Of a DNA stretch of 64,000 bases, positions 1 to 11,235 are shown in pieces; within the stretch, counting starts at the first letter, position 1; each line of letters opens with the position of its first letter. The notes beneath the pieces are model-generated. The model was not told where the DNA came from and made no database searches. It saw only the letters and a list, made by a program, of their open reading frames with translations. The stretch lies in NCBI GenBank assembly GCA_001600095.1, contig BCIX01000005.1, positions 750,523 through 814,522 on the forward strand, read 5' to 3'. The position numbers and the translations under genes were made by a program. This stretch comes from Bullera alba. Lineage: Eukaryota > Basidiomycota > Tremellomycetes > Tremellales > Bulleraceae.

Positions 1-2191
1 TGGAGAATGTGATCCAGATGACGGTGATGATGTTCTACCCACCAGTCAGTCGCTCTGCAGGACAAAGCAATTGGTCGTTAGGGTGCTCACGATAGCGTAG
101 CCGAATTTGCCTAGGGACCAAGCGGCGCCCTGGACCATTTTCCTCCTTCTCAATAAGGAGCACAGCACGGGAAAGGCGTAAGAGCATCCAAGGCAGATCG
201 TAGCGACTGCACAAACGATATTTGCGTCAGCGGCTTGGCTCGAGGACGGGCCTGCGGCACTTACCACCGGTGAAAGCGCTGAAAGCGGCCGTGCTGCCCA
301 GGTAGATGAGACCCAAGAGCGCCATGACCACCGTTGACAGCAGGAGCGAGTAGACGGGCAGTCCGAATCGATCGTCGACTTTCCGCCAAATGTGGGAGCC
401 GGGGATACCCCCATCACGACTGAACGCCCATGTGCACCGCGACGCAGCGGTCAGTGAGCCGACTGTCGCAAAGAACCAAATGCCGAGGACTAATGGGGAG
501 TCAGGGGACATGCTCTGAATTTAGGCACTTGGCACGTACTGAGGAACAGGAGACCAAGGGCGGCGCCGTTGCTGCCCGTGACTTGCTTGTAGAGCAGGGG
601 CATGGGCTGCAGACTTGCCACTTGGAGCAATGGCTCGATGGCAGGGAGCACAAAGTTGATTGGGATCTGGGCGTGTCAGCAGCGTACAGTGTTTTGCGGT
701 GATCCCACTCACGAGGTAAACGAGGCCGGTCACAGCGGCTGCGGCAACAGAGAGGACTGGGCGACATAGGTCAGACACGTCTTCCATCGCCAGGCAAGAG
801 CGAGCGCGGGACGACACTCACCCATGGCTTTAGGAACCTCTCTAGCGGGTTCTCTGACCTCTTCGCACAGTGCAGCGACCATACCATATCTACAAGCCAA
901 GTCAGCTTCTCAGGGCCAAAGAGCTGATTTTAGCTGGCGCTCACCCGGTGAGCGTGTAAGCGGCTTGTAGTAGACCGACGAACCAGGCCCAGGCTGCTGG
1001 CCAGCCAGAGTACGATGCGTCGAACTGCCAAAATGTCAACTTCATTGTCCGATCTCAATCTGCCGGACCTGAGCTGGGAAGGAGCTCACCTCCGTGAAGG
1101 CGAACTCTGCGGAATTCGTGTTGTCCGACATCACCAGCAAAGTGACGATGATCTGCAAAAGTCAGCGCGCGAATCTTATGGGCAATCCATCTGGTTCACG
1201 CACACTGCCAAGACGTCAGCGCATGGTTTACATCAATGGATGAGTCGAAAACTCACATGATGACCGACGCAGCGGTCCAGTAGAGACACAAGTTGTTCAG
1301 CTTGTCAAGGTGTCTAATCAAACCAGTCAGTGATTACTCGTCGTGCCAGGCTCGTAGCTTCGGCTCACTTGTTGAAAAACAGGTTGATCAAGAATGATCC
1401 GATGCACGAGGCCCAAAAGACCAAACAGGTTTGCCAGGGGGTGGGCACGTAGTCCTCGTGGTAGATCGTTGCCGCCGCTAGAATCAGTTGACTTCCGCCA
1501 AACGTGATCGACGTTGCGACGCTGTCGACCAAGTCAGTCATGCCTCTATCGCAAATTGGAATTGTGGAACTCACGTCCAGTTGCCGACGGTGCCCAGCCA
1601 GCCGGTGAGGTAACTCGCGAATGCACTGTACTTGGGTGTTGAGAGCATCGCCGCCCAGTCTACAAACAACATGTCAATGTTAGGTCTTTACCTGGTCACG
1701 CGAGCGGATGTCGACGTACAGTAGACTCCTCCTGAAGTTGGGTACACCGAACATCTAGAAGAGGCCAATCAGTGAGGAGACCTACACCGTACTGAATCTG
1801 AGTAACCTACATCTCTGCCAGACTTCCCGCCATGCACAACGAAACGAGCGACACAAAGATCCACTACACGCCCAAATCAGTCAAAAAAGCCCCCAAGGCG
1901 CACTCCTGCACTCACGCCGTAGAGAATGGTCACTGGCCCACCCGTCGTCAAGGCCGTGTTCAACGTCGTGCTCGTGCCAAAGGGCACTGCCATGATGGCA
2001 AAGCTCAGCCCCAAGACAGACACCATCCCGAGGTTTCTTGTCAACTCCTCTTTGTAGCCCATCTCCTCGAGCCTAGCTGCCGGGTCGGACAGCTTGCCCC
2101 GGGGACCACCCTCCAGACTGTCCACATTGTGCGAGGCAATCGGCACGATCTCCTTTCCACCCGCAGAGACGACTTTGGGCTTTTCCTCCAT
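1..2191 (-). CDS. Amino-acid/GABA-type permease (APC superfamily), 3' end outside window
   Basis: This is a plasma-membrane or vacuolar transporter of the fungal GABA/choline/amino-acid permease group. The ATG is at 2191 and the first exon ends at 1916. An in-frame splice joins it to the exon encoding WIFVSLVSLCMAGSLAE, then to AEICSVYPTSGGVYW, the signature region of these permeases. Later exons (about 1720-1600, 1574-1365, 511-230, 230-1) carry further hydrophobic segments such as TCLVFWASCIGSFLINLFF and a segment with AFSRDGGIPGS, another family hallmark. The N-terminal tail of about 60 residues is hydrophilic and cytosolic. The gene runs off the left edge, so its last helices and stop are not visible. 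GATA-type sites lie upstream, suggesting nitrogen control. The substrate cannot be told from sequence; choline, GABA or other amino acids all fit. Family assignment is firm, exon ends are approximate. Confidence 0.88.
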
Positions 2192-3089
2192 CCTGATAGT
2201 GGTGAATCCAAGTACAAGGCCTCGCGAGAACGAATGGTCGAGGCGTGAGTTGTCGACTTGCAGTGTTTATCAAGATGTTTCGGTCGAGTTCGAGACTGCT
2301 TGTTCAGATATAAGCACTGGCTCAAGTATTCAGACACGAGTCGCTATCTGACTTCGGTTGCTGCTCGCCAATCACTCGTTCATATCAAGGCCTATCGACC
2401 CGTCGTGGCAGAGTCAGAGACAGCACTAGATCTCGCTTAATTCGACTGCCAAAGAGGGGATAAGGATTCGTACTCCGGATTCGAGTACGTCACATCCGGG
2501 GCACGGGGCAGCGAGCCATAGCGAGCCTGGCCGACTGCGTCTGGCTGCGAGGAGGGGGTACCTAGGGGTACCTGGGCATGCTCTCCGGCGCAAGTGAGCT
2601 GTCCTCTTCCCCCCCTCTTCCCGCTTTATCTCACCCCTGCCCCCGAGGTCGCCAGAAGAGGATAATTGGCGTCGAGATAGGAGAAATTCAAATCGGGTAA
2701 TGCCAGCAGCGGAAAATCCGGAGAGAGAGTTATCAGGTAGACGCTAGTCAGCTGATAAGGCGGATCGCAGGAGGGCGTTGGCCAATGACGAGTCAGCGCC
2801 TTGCTCCTGGGAGGTGGTGGTCGCTGCGGGCTGAGCATAGCCATCCTCTTCAGGCTGGCAGTATTCACAGCTCAGAGTCCTGTTGAGACTTGTGAGCACA
2901 ATTCGGAGCCCTGTGAGCTAGGCTAGTTGTCTAGGTGTGCAAAGTTGCTCTGAACGATATGCTAGATGTATCAATCGCTATGTATTTGTCTCTTCGGCTT
3001 CTAGTCCTCTCTCCTCTGCCCTCCTCTGCCCCTCCGCCAATGCTCTTCTCAATTCCAATTGACGCCGTACAACAGGCGCGAGGCGCGCC
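2192..3089. other. Intergenic: permease upstream region and 3' flank of the SAPS gene
   Basis: No convincing coding exon is seen. Besides the GATA sites it has a short direct repeat of GGGTACCT near 2556-2575 and a CT-rich tract near 2605-2625. Confidence 0.5.
2459..2758. promoter_or_regulatory. Cluster of five GATAA sites upstream of the permease
   Basis: GATAA or its complement TTATC occurs at 2459-2463, 2626-2630, 2661-2665, 2730-2734 and 2754-2758. Chance would give less than one in 300 bp on both strands. Fungal GATA factors (AreA/Gat1/Are1 family) drive nitrogen-regulated permease genes through such sites. The link to this permease, whose ATG is at 2191, is inference. Confidence 0.45.
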
Positions 3090-6000
3090 TCACGAGGACG
3101 ACCGCCTCTCATGTGCCTCTTCAACCCCTCTGATGATCTCATCCTGGGGCACGACGATCCTCTTCCCATCGACCTCCTTCTCCAACATCCCATCAATGGT
3201 CACGTGGGTATCTGCACTCACGCCCGGTCCCAGGGGTTCCTCCTGCGTCGGGACATTCATCAACGACGCCTCTGGCGGCGACGACGCGTGCATCAGCGCA
3301 GCAGAGGATGGCGATGCGATGGGCGACAGGGGCGCCCCTGAGATCCCAGATAGGTCAGATAGCGAATTGCGCTGGGGAATGGTGATGGGTGACGAGGGGG
3401 AGTTTGCGAAATCGCCAGATCCGAATGATTTTCGTCTATCCCGTGGAATGGTCACAGGGGAGGCCGGCGACCGGGACAGAGTTGATGCTGAATTGGAGCT
3501 ACCTGACGAAGGGGGAGATCGTCCGGGGGCCTGTTGTATCGACAAGGCCTTTGTCGCTTGGCTCAATCCAGGTGATGCCGGCGAGGCGAATTGCTGGGAA
3601 AGCAAACTGGGCCGTTGTCCCGAAGGAGAGGTGGAAATCGGCTGAATTGGATGCGGGGTGGAGAATGGCGTGGACTGGGGAGGTGGCACCGTGGCCGAAT
3701 GAGCGGGAGTCGAGATGGGTTTGGTCAACATTGGAGCGGGGGCCATCCGCGGCGTGTCCTCCAGCGTCGGACTTATGGTAGGCGGGAGATCCTCTCCGTC
3801 ATCGTCACCGGTGAATGTCCAGCCGTTGTTGGGTGATGTGCCGCTATTCGGGGTCCCTTCACCTTCCAACGCTCTAGCCAGTCCAGAGCGTTCTTCACCC
3901 TCTGTGCTCTCGTCATCGTCGTCATCGTCGTCGAGATTGGGCACCACGATGGCAGGCGACTCGGCGTCGTCGGCAAATTCGCGATCAAATTCTGATGCCC
4001 AGTCGTGCGGCGTGAGCGGCTGTGGAGCTCTTTGGGTGTATCTGTTCGCCGGGGTGACCGAAGGCGCAAAGTTGTCGTCGCCAAAGGGATTGTCCGCGTC
4101 GTCGCTGTTCGACGAAGTGAAGTTGCCCCATCCGTCGTCCTGTCGCGTATGATTAGCAGAGCTTCTTCTGTCGTGTCACAATCCAGCTCACATCGTCAAA
4201 GTCGTCCGAGGAGGCCCGAGCAGGTGTCGAGTTGTGGAACACCTGAGAAAGTTAGTCTTGCTTACACGCACGGTGACTCAGAAGCAAGCACTTACACCAA
4301 ACTCGTCGTCATCGCTACCTCTACCATGAGCATTCGACGCGCTCGGTCTCAGCCAGTCGGCATCGTCATCGTCATCATCGGACGAATCGACATGACGTCT
4401 CGCAGCGCGGTTCGCGCCCCAATACTGAAATCGACCCATCAGCCCTGCTTCATGCTTCCCCTGGCCGCGCTCGCTCGAGACTCACGTTATTATCGTCGTT
4501 ATCGTCAAACCCGTCGTATTCGCCATTCCCACCTCTCGGCACAAAGCCATCTTGGGCGTGGGTCCTGGTCAGAGGCTCTCCGAATCCACCGCCCATCTCA
4601 GCCTTTTGTCCGAATCCATCACCGCCGTCGTCGTCGGAATCGCTAGAACTGTCTTCCGACTCTTTTGACGACTGACCTCCGTCTCCCGTATGCAAGACTG
4701 TCATCAGACTCATGGGCTTGCCCCCCGCTAGAGGCTGGGTGTCCCTAGCTTTAGTCTCGCGGAGTGATCCCTCGACAAAGGCTTCCCACTCGGAATGGTT
4801 GTACGAGTCTTGGATCTGGGCGTACAGATCGGGTGGACATCGGGAAAGGAGCTTGACTAGTTCTTCCGCAATGAGCGAGATGTGTCCCATGTATGCCAGT
4901 CGAGGCGTCTTGGGTTGGCGACTACGAGGTAATCGCCGAGTCAGCCAGCTAACGATCGGAGAACCACTCTTGACTCACATCATCTCGTCATTGACTCGTT
5001 GGGCATGCAAAATCTTCTCAACCAACCTCGCTCCATTGATCAACTCCACCACGAGGTCCCTATTCGTCCCCACCAGCTTTCCATTCAGGATCTGCTGAAG
5101 CAGATCGTACACCACGTGGTGCATGAAGTCGTTGTTGGTAAAGTCGAAGAACAGGTCGACTACCGTTGGCAAGACATTGTGGTCGATGTACATCTTCTTC
5201 AGGCGGTGTCCCGGCGGAAGGACTTCTGCCTCTTTGGCCTTTTCGCTCATCGTAGTCGTCTTGATTGACGTCGCGGCATTAACATTGCTCTCTTCACCGT
5301 TGTATCCTTCCACGTCGTCGTTGCGCTCCGAGGAGACCGAGGGGGCGACCGTGGTGGCGGCGACAGCGGCATTAGAGCCAGATACTCCGGACAACACGGA
5401 CGTCGTAGATGGCGTCAAAGTGCTTTCGATGCCCATGACATCTCGCAATCTCTTGACGTCGGCTTGGGAGGGTGGAGGCGGCATTGGCGAAGGATCAGAC
5501 AGATCATCCGCGTTTGGCCTTGGGGCATCTCCTTCCTTGTCCTCAGACGATGCTCCAGCAGTCAGCGTCGACGTGGAAGTTGGAGTCGACGATACGTCCT
5601 GACTGCGGTCCAGGAGGCCGGAGGCGGCCGGCGAAGGGGATGGCGTGACTTCATCATCCATGTGCTCCAACATATCCTCGTCGTCGGATGCAACTTCCTC
5701 GACATCTTCACCGGATGACCCTGTCATTGAGCATTCTGTCGATGCACTACTGATAGGCAACTCCCTCGCTTTGGTGACATTATCCTCGGTGATCTCTCCG
5801 CTGTCATTGCCATCGTTGGTGACGGCATCGTCGTCCATCTTGCCATCTCCCTCAATTGCCTCTCCGAGCAGCTCCAGCCCTGCTAATCCTCCAGATAGGA
5901 TACCGTCCGGGGAGTAATTAGGTCCAGTGCCGACTTTGCGATTGAGGATCGACATATTGGAGCTGTGGAGCAATTCGGCATATAGCTCCACCACCCTGAA

Positions 6001-7970
6001 CCTGTCCAAGGTCAGAGCATTGCTCTTTCCAGGTGCTATGCCTGGATGACCCAGAGATCTCGGGTGGACGAGCTGATCGTTCAACTCTTCGAATCGATCA
6101 CACAGCACAGTGATCAAATGGCCAAGGTGGACGATACCCATTTTCGGGCTCAACTCCAGTAGAACCCGTTCCATCTCCTGCCTAATCTCCTCTTCTCGCT
6201 GTTCGTTGCTGGTGTACTCGGCCTGGCTGTCCTCGGTGCTTGTTGAAGTGTGAAGAGCGGCTTGGTTCTGCATTTGGATATTCATCAAGCGCTGTCGGAG
6301 CGAGTGGAACAGGTGGGGTTCCGAGAAATCCGAATTGTTCCGCCTGATCAGCTCGACAAAGATGTTGCAGATGTGGGACAAGGAGGAGGATATCGAGGCT
6401 ATCGAGGGGAGAGGGTGAATCACGAATGGGTCTCCGGGGTGTGGCGTTCCGTCGCCGTTCAGACCCTTCCAATCTCGGTCACTGGCTTGGACATCGTCTA
6501 GCATGTATCCCACCATGGTCCGTATACTGCTCTCAGAGACGAGCTCTCTGATCAGTCGGTTGTCTCGGGTGCCAAGGGGCTGGGTGTTGCCGTTTCCTGC
6601 TTGTGGATTGCCGCCTTGCTGCATGGCGGGATTGCCACCGTTGAAGTTGAGCGGCGAGGGCGCACATGCTGTGATGATCGACTTGAGCAAGTCAGAGACA
6701 ATAGAGTGGAGCGCTGGCGGACTGGACGGTGAGAGATATGATATCAACCGAGACACCAATCCTTCCTCCGCTAGCCAGTCGATCACTCCCGAAACGCCGG
6801 CTTCCTCGGCGCAGACAATCCTCCCGAGAACGTCTTGGACCGCCGGACTGGAAATATTCAGGACTATCCGTTCTACCAGATTGGGCATGCTTTTGAGGAA
6901 TCGCAGCATCTGGGCAGGCGGACGATCAACGAGGGTTCGATGCCCAGTTTAGTAATGCGGGCTCACCTCATGAGGCCGACGGACGATGAAAGCGATATTG
7001 GTTCTCGCCCATAACCCTCTGATGATCTCTCTCTTCCGATCTCTTTCCTCGTCCTGATCCGACCAGAACTCTTCTCGCGCACGATCCCTCTCGCTCTTCT
7101 CCAAGTTGTCATTGTAGGTCGATGCTGTGCTCGGCGTCGAGGAATCCGTTGCGCCAGCTAGAGGTGGAATGACGGCATCCCAAAACGGCTTCAAGAGGGC
7201 GTCCGAATGGGTGACCGCCGTTTCCGCTATGACCCATAGCTCCGAAGTGAGAATCTCAGTCGCGACTTGGGGATACCTGTGAATTGTGAGCTTGCTTTCT
7301 AAGCTGCGTCTCCTCGACCCACCTCGATCGGACGGCCTCCGACTCTCTACTTTGCTGTCGCTCGAGACCCTCTCCTAGGCCAATGTTACTACCCTGATAT
7401 CCAGCTCCGGTGTGCTCGGTGGGCGATGTGCCAGTGAGTGTAGGGATATCATCGCCCATCTTTGCGGGTTCGAGGGGTGGAGAGTCGGGCCCAGGGCCGG
7501 GAATGTCGGGAATTGAGGTAGAGCCAATGACGGGTGATAAGGGGATTTGATATAGTGGCGAAGAGGTGGGTAAAGAGTCGAAAAAGGTGGAATCGGCCAA
7601 AGCGGCTTCCTGGTCTAGCTCGTCGAGTCCAGCGACGACCCATTGCAGGAGACCTTTGACGGATTCGCCGCGAGAGAGATATTGGATGAGTCTGTGGGAG
7701 CGGTGTTCGTTGGTGTTGCAGAAGCGGAGGACAGTGGGGATAGGCGCAAGTGGTCAGGTGAAAATGAGAAGAGGGCAGATCGCGTTAGCGGCAGGATCCT
7801 TAGAGGCAGGAGCAAAGGTGAGGGCGACGATGGACTCACTTGTTGTTCTGGGCTTTACACTCGTTCAAAACATCCTGCTCATCCATCACCTCTTCCACCG
7901 TCGGAGGGATCTCCCTCGAAAGGAGACTATCCAACGTGGACGTCTGGGCAAAGTTGAACCTCCAAAGCAT
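3090..7970 (-). CDS. SIT4-associated protein (SAPS family phosphatase regulator)
   Basis: This is a regulatory partner of Sit4/PP6-type phosphatase, acting in G1 progression and nutrient signalling in yeast. The start at 7970 gives MLWRFNFAQTSTLDSLL, then EEVMDEQDVLNECKAQNN, the N-terminus typical of SAPS proteins. The next exon reads LIQYLSRGESVKGLLQWVV. The long exon at 6909-4975 carries the helical-repeat core (MLRFLKSMPNLVERIV, LVELINGARLVEKIL), interrupted by a low-complexity acidic and Ser/Thr-rich insert with a run of prolines. The core resumes at 4890-4450 (MGHISLIAEELVKLL). The C-terminal part (4200-3090) is disordered, with an Asp run and many SP/TP sites, likely phosphorylated. The stop is at 3090. 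There are about seven exons. The insert makes the protein longer than yeast Sap155/Sap190. Several long frames on the opposite strand are mirror images of its low-complexity code. Confidence 0.92.
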
Positions 7971-8770
7971 CTTGCCTGATATTCCGACTTGTTGTTGCGG
8001 GATCCAGGGGGAAGTTTGGCTGTGAATGCTGCGCTGGGCGTAATGCTCTGGCGTCGATTATAACGTTTCGGTGGGGTATCGATGGGCTCTATTGTCGATG
8101 CGATGCGATGATTCTATTGATACAACGGGTCGAGACCAGGGATGACATTGAACACTTGGAAAGATCGCTGCGTCGGTCGATAAATTGAAGGTCGTCGGCG
8201 GGTCGGTGATCGTTCGAGTGGCTCGAAGTTCGTGATGCAAAAGAATCCGGATGGGTCAATGAGGCATCTCGACTGGAGTCTCCTATGTTGGTCCCTTCCT
8301 GATACGCTCCCCCTCTACGAGTCTGATGTCGATGGAAGTTGCTGTATGGTGAATGCTGTGTGGGTGATCACTTGAGTTCGCTGTTGTTGCTCTTTCGCCG
8401 TTGGATGCGCGGGCCACTCGCTGCTGGCGTGGGCGAAGCTGGGACATTTTGGACGGAATCAAATCTATTATGGCGAACGGAGGTGTCGGCCATCTCCGCC
8501 GCGATGTTGTTGCGGGCAGCAACTGCAGCTTGTCGCGACAGAAGAGAGCGTCGTCCGGCGTCGTGAAAGTCAAGCCAAAGTCAACCTGTTTCCTTAGGCT
8601 CGCCTCGGGGTTTGAATTCAGTTGGAAGGACTCAGATCGGTACTTGGAACGCCATTTGCAGCTGGGAGGGAGCATCCTGTCGTGGACGAGACCTCAGTAA
8701 TCAAACCAGGATATCATCTTGATTGTCCTCGTCTTTACCTGACAATCCCAACCAGACGACCTCGCTCGCC
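7971..8770. promoter_or_regulatory. Divergent promoter region between SAPS gene and SPP1-like gene
   Basis: About 800 bp separate the two divergent ATGs. On the minus strand there is a 130-codon ATG-initiated frame at 8283-8675, and within the same interval a separate-frame ATG near 8500 opening about 40 codons. Either could be an upstream ORF in a long SAPS leader. I cannot recognise a protein in them and do not call a gene. Confidence 0.4.
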
Positions 8771-10886
8771 ATGTCATCCACCTCGGAGAGCGGATCTCAG
8801 TGGCCTCAAAAGCGCTCGCTGGGCGAGAAGAATCACGACGACGACGCCATAGCTTGGAGCGGAAGCAAGAAGCCTCGGATAGCCGACTCGGTTCCTGCCT
8901 CCCCTGTGAAGCCGACTTTGGAGTCTGGTGTTGTCGGCAGTTTCAGTCCGTTGAGGTCTTCCTCGCCACACGAGAACGCGACCTTTGGCGAGATAGAGCT
9001 ATCTCTGCCCGCCGAGCCTGCTGTCGCAGTAGCAGCAGCATCCGACCGAGGAACGATGGACGTCGACGAGCCAGCGACAAATGCCCCTCCGTCATCTGCC
9101 GCCTCTCCCCATCAATCGGAGCTTCATCTCCCGGGACCTTCTTCGCCTCCAGCCTCTTCTCCCGCTATTGGCTATACCGAGTCCTCCTCAGCGACAAAGG
9201 AGATAGTGGAAGCAACGAAGAAATCCAAGCCAAAGTCCGCACCGAAAAAGACCCAGAATGTGGATGGCAAAAAGCCCACGAGCGGGGCGAAACAGGCAAA
9301 GAAGGCGAAACCCAAGGGCAAGACCAAGGTGTGTCTCCCGGTCAGATATCTAAGCGTTCCGCTGATGGAAAACAGGTGGACGATCTTAAGTCCTCTGGAG
9401 TCAAAGCTCGTTCTGCTTCAGTCTCAGTAAGTGCCCTTGCGTTCTACCGTAGCTCAGAGATCTGATCGTTTGTGGCAGGAGAGTATACCTCCTACCGACT
9501 CGGTCGCTTCTTCAGAGACACTGATGTATGAGGAGGAGATCGATCCGGAGGATACTGCAGTGTACTGCATCTGTCAGAAGCCCTACGCTGAGGAGGACGA
9601 CGAAGTCCTCATGATAGCCTGTGATGCGTGAGTAACGCGTTCTAGTCTGTTTGAGAATATCATACTACCGGAAAGAGTGGTCGGTGCTGATGAGATCAGG
9701 TGTAATAATTGGTTTCACCCAGCTTGTGTCGGCTTGGCAGAGGATAAAGTCGATCAGCTCGACGTGTACATTTGCGCATCCTGCGAAAAGTGTACGTTCC
9801 GCTCTTCTCCATAAAGTGTTCCTGTGCTGACGACACTCCCAGCGACGACTCAGAGGACGACTTACAAAATGCTCTGCCGGGCAGAACGGTGTGAAAAGTC
9901 TGTCGCGGGTTCCTCGTCGAAGTGAGTTCTTAGGGGACAGCTCGCTATTCTGGGCCAAGAGCTAACTGTGGTGTAGATACTGCTCGTCATCGTGTGCGTT
10001 CCGGCATATGGCGGATCAGATCCCTCCCATGGCGAACAAAAAGGTTATCAAGCAATTACAAACTGCCTTTATAGGGCTTCCTCGGCCTCGCACCGGTGTT
10101 GCCACAATCACCCACCTCGCACCTGTCACGTCCAGCTCCAGTCATCTCAACCAATCGGGCAGGGATAGGGAGGCGCGGGTGGCGGCCACTGTTCGTACTC
10201 TAGAGGAACAAATGGCAGCGGTGGAAAGTGCCCTTGCGACAGTTGTCAAAAGACAGCGACTGCTGGAATCGGTGATCGCTCAAACGGAGACCCTGCCCCC
10301 GGTCGCGGCCACTCACACCCATGAGAGCGGGAAGAAGGGGAAAGGAGGAGGCAGATCGACTGACGATCGGCCTTGTGGCTGGAATGCCAAGTTGATCTGG
10401 GAGGATGATCAGGTGTTGGCCTGGTCAGATACTCCTTCCGAATCCGGAGGAGAGGAGGGTGTTAACGCGGATGATCGGATGGAAGGGGAGGAGCATCCTG
10501 GAGTTTGTATGAGTCTCCGCAGGAGATGCGATAGGCATCAAGGGTGAGCCAAATCGTCGATACACAGATGGTTGAGCTGACCTTCGGGAAGGTGGCAGAA
10601 GACGATGGCTGTTGGGCTGGAAGTCGAAATGGTGCATCTGGTGAGTTTCCACTCAGCCCCCGTCCCGAAACCGCCAGCTGATGATGACGACGTAGTCGAA
10701 ACGAAGGGACACTCTTGAGACTCAGGCGGAGATGCTCAAGAGCAATCTTGAATCCGAGGCCGCTTCCAAGACCGTCAGGTGGGTGTAGAATGCTCAGTGC
10801 AGTGCCGCTCTCTTACTGACTGACCCCCCAGAGACGGCTTTATCCAGCGACTTGACGCGGCCGCTCTGTCTGTAGCAGCGAGATAA
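8771..10886 (+). CDS. SPP1: PHD-finger protein, Set1/COMPASS subunit Spp1-like
   Basis: Spp1/CFP1 proteins read H3K4 methylation for the Set1 methyltransferase complex in the nucleus. The ATG is at 8771. The first exon, to about 9328, is Ser/Pro-rich with a Lys-rich stretch that looks like a nuclear signal. After two short introns, exon 3 (from about 9480) begins the PHD finger: YCICQKPY, then MIACDACNNWFHPACVG across a phase-2 splice, and YICASCEK, giving the full Cys4-His-Cys3 set. A second Cys-rich stretch follows (MLCRAERCEKS, then YCSSSCAFRHM), matching the second zinc region after the PHD in CFP1/Spp1. The C-terminal third is predicted coiled-coil/helical (LEEQMAAVESALATVVKRQRL). The stop TAA is at 10884-10886. 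There are at least eight exons. Domain order supports Spp1 over other PHD proteins. Confidence 0.85.
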
Positions 10887-11235
10887 GGCTGGCTTCTTCT
10901 GATCTGTTCAGGTCGTTCACATCTGTTGTCATCTGTCTTCATCTATACCGCTTGGAGCTCAGCTTGTATGCATCTACTCTTGATCGCTCGTACCGGAGGG
11001 TGCAGGTCGTATGTCGCATCTGTAGCCTCGTATACGAACCGGCCGACGACAACGCCCCTTTCACCCAGGTGCGATTTTAGTGACGTGACGTCATGTCACC
11101 GCAGGTCGTGCTTAGCTATTCCGAGGAGTGTTCCTTCTACTCTACCTACGTCTCCGTCTGCAACCAGCACTTCAGGTATACATACAGCCTCGCAACGATC
11201 CAGTGTACCGACCCTCCGTCCGCTCCCTGCTCACC
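10887..11235. other. Intergenic upstream of the DUF3429 gene
   Basis: About 350 bp with no gene. The only feature picked out is the palindromic CRE-like site listed separately. Confidence 0.5.
11081..11098. promoter_or_regulatory. CRE/ATF-type palindrome (TGACGTCA) in promoter
   Basis: A perfect TGACGTCA lies at 11086-11093 inside the near-palindrome TGACGTGACGTCATGTCA, about 145 bp upstream of the ATG at 11236. This octamer is the classic full CRE bound by CREB/ATF-class bZIP dimers (Sko1, Atf1 in fungi). Use in this promoter is inference. Confidence 0.5.

Noticed and set aside
2935..3645. 236-residue plus-strand open frame
   Set aside because: It is antisense to the low-complexity C-terminal exon of the SAPS gene, whose own reading is supported by the family and by splicing.
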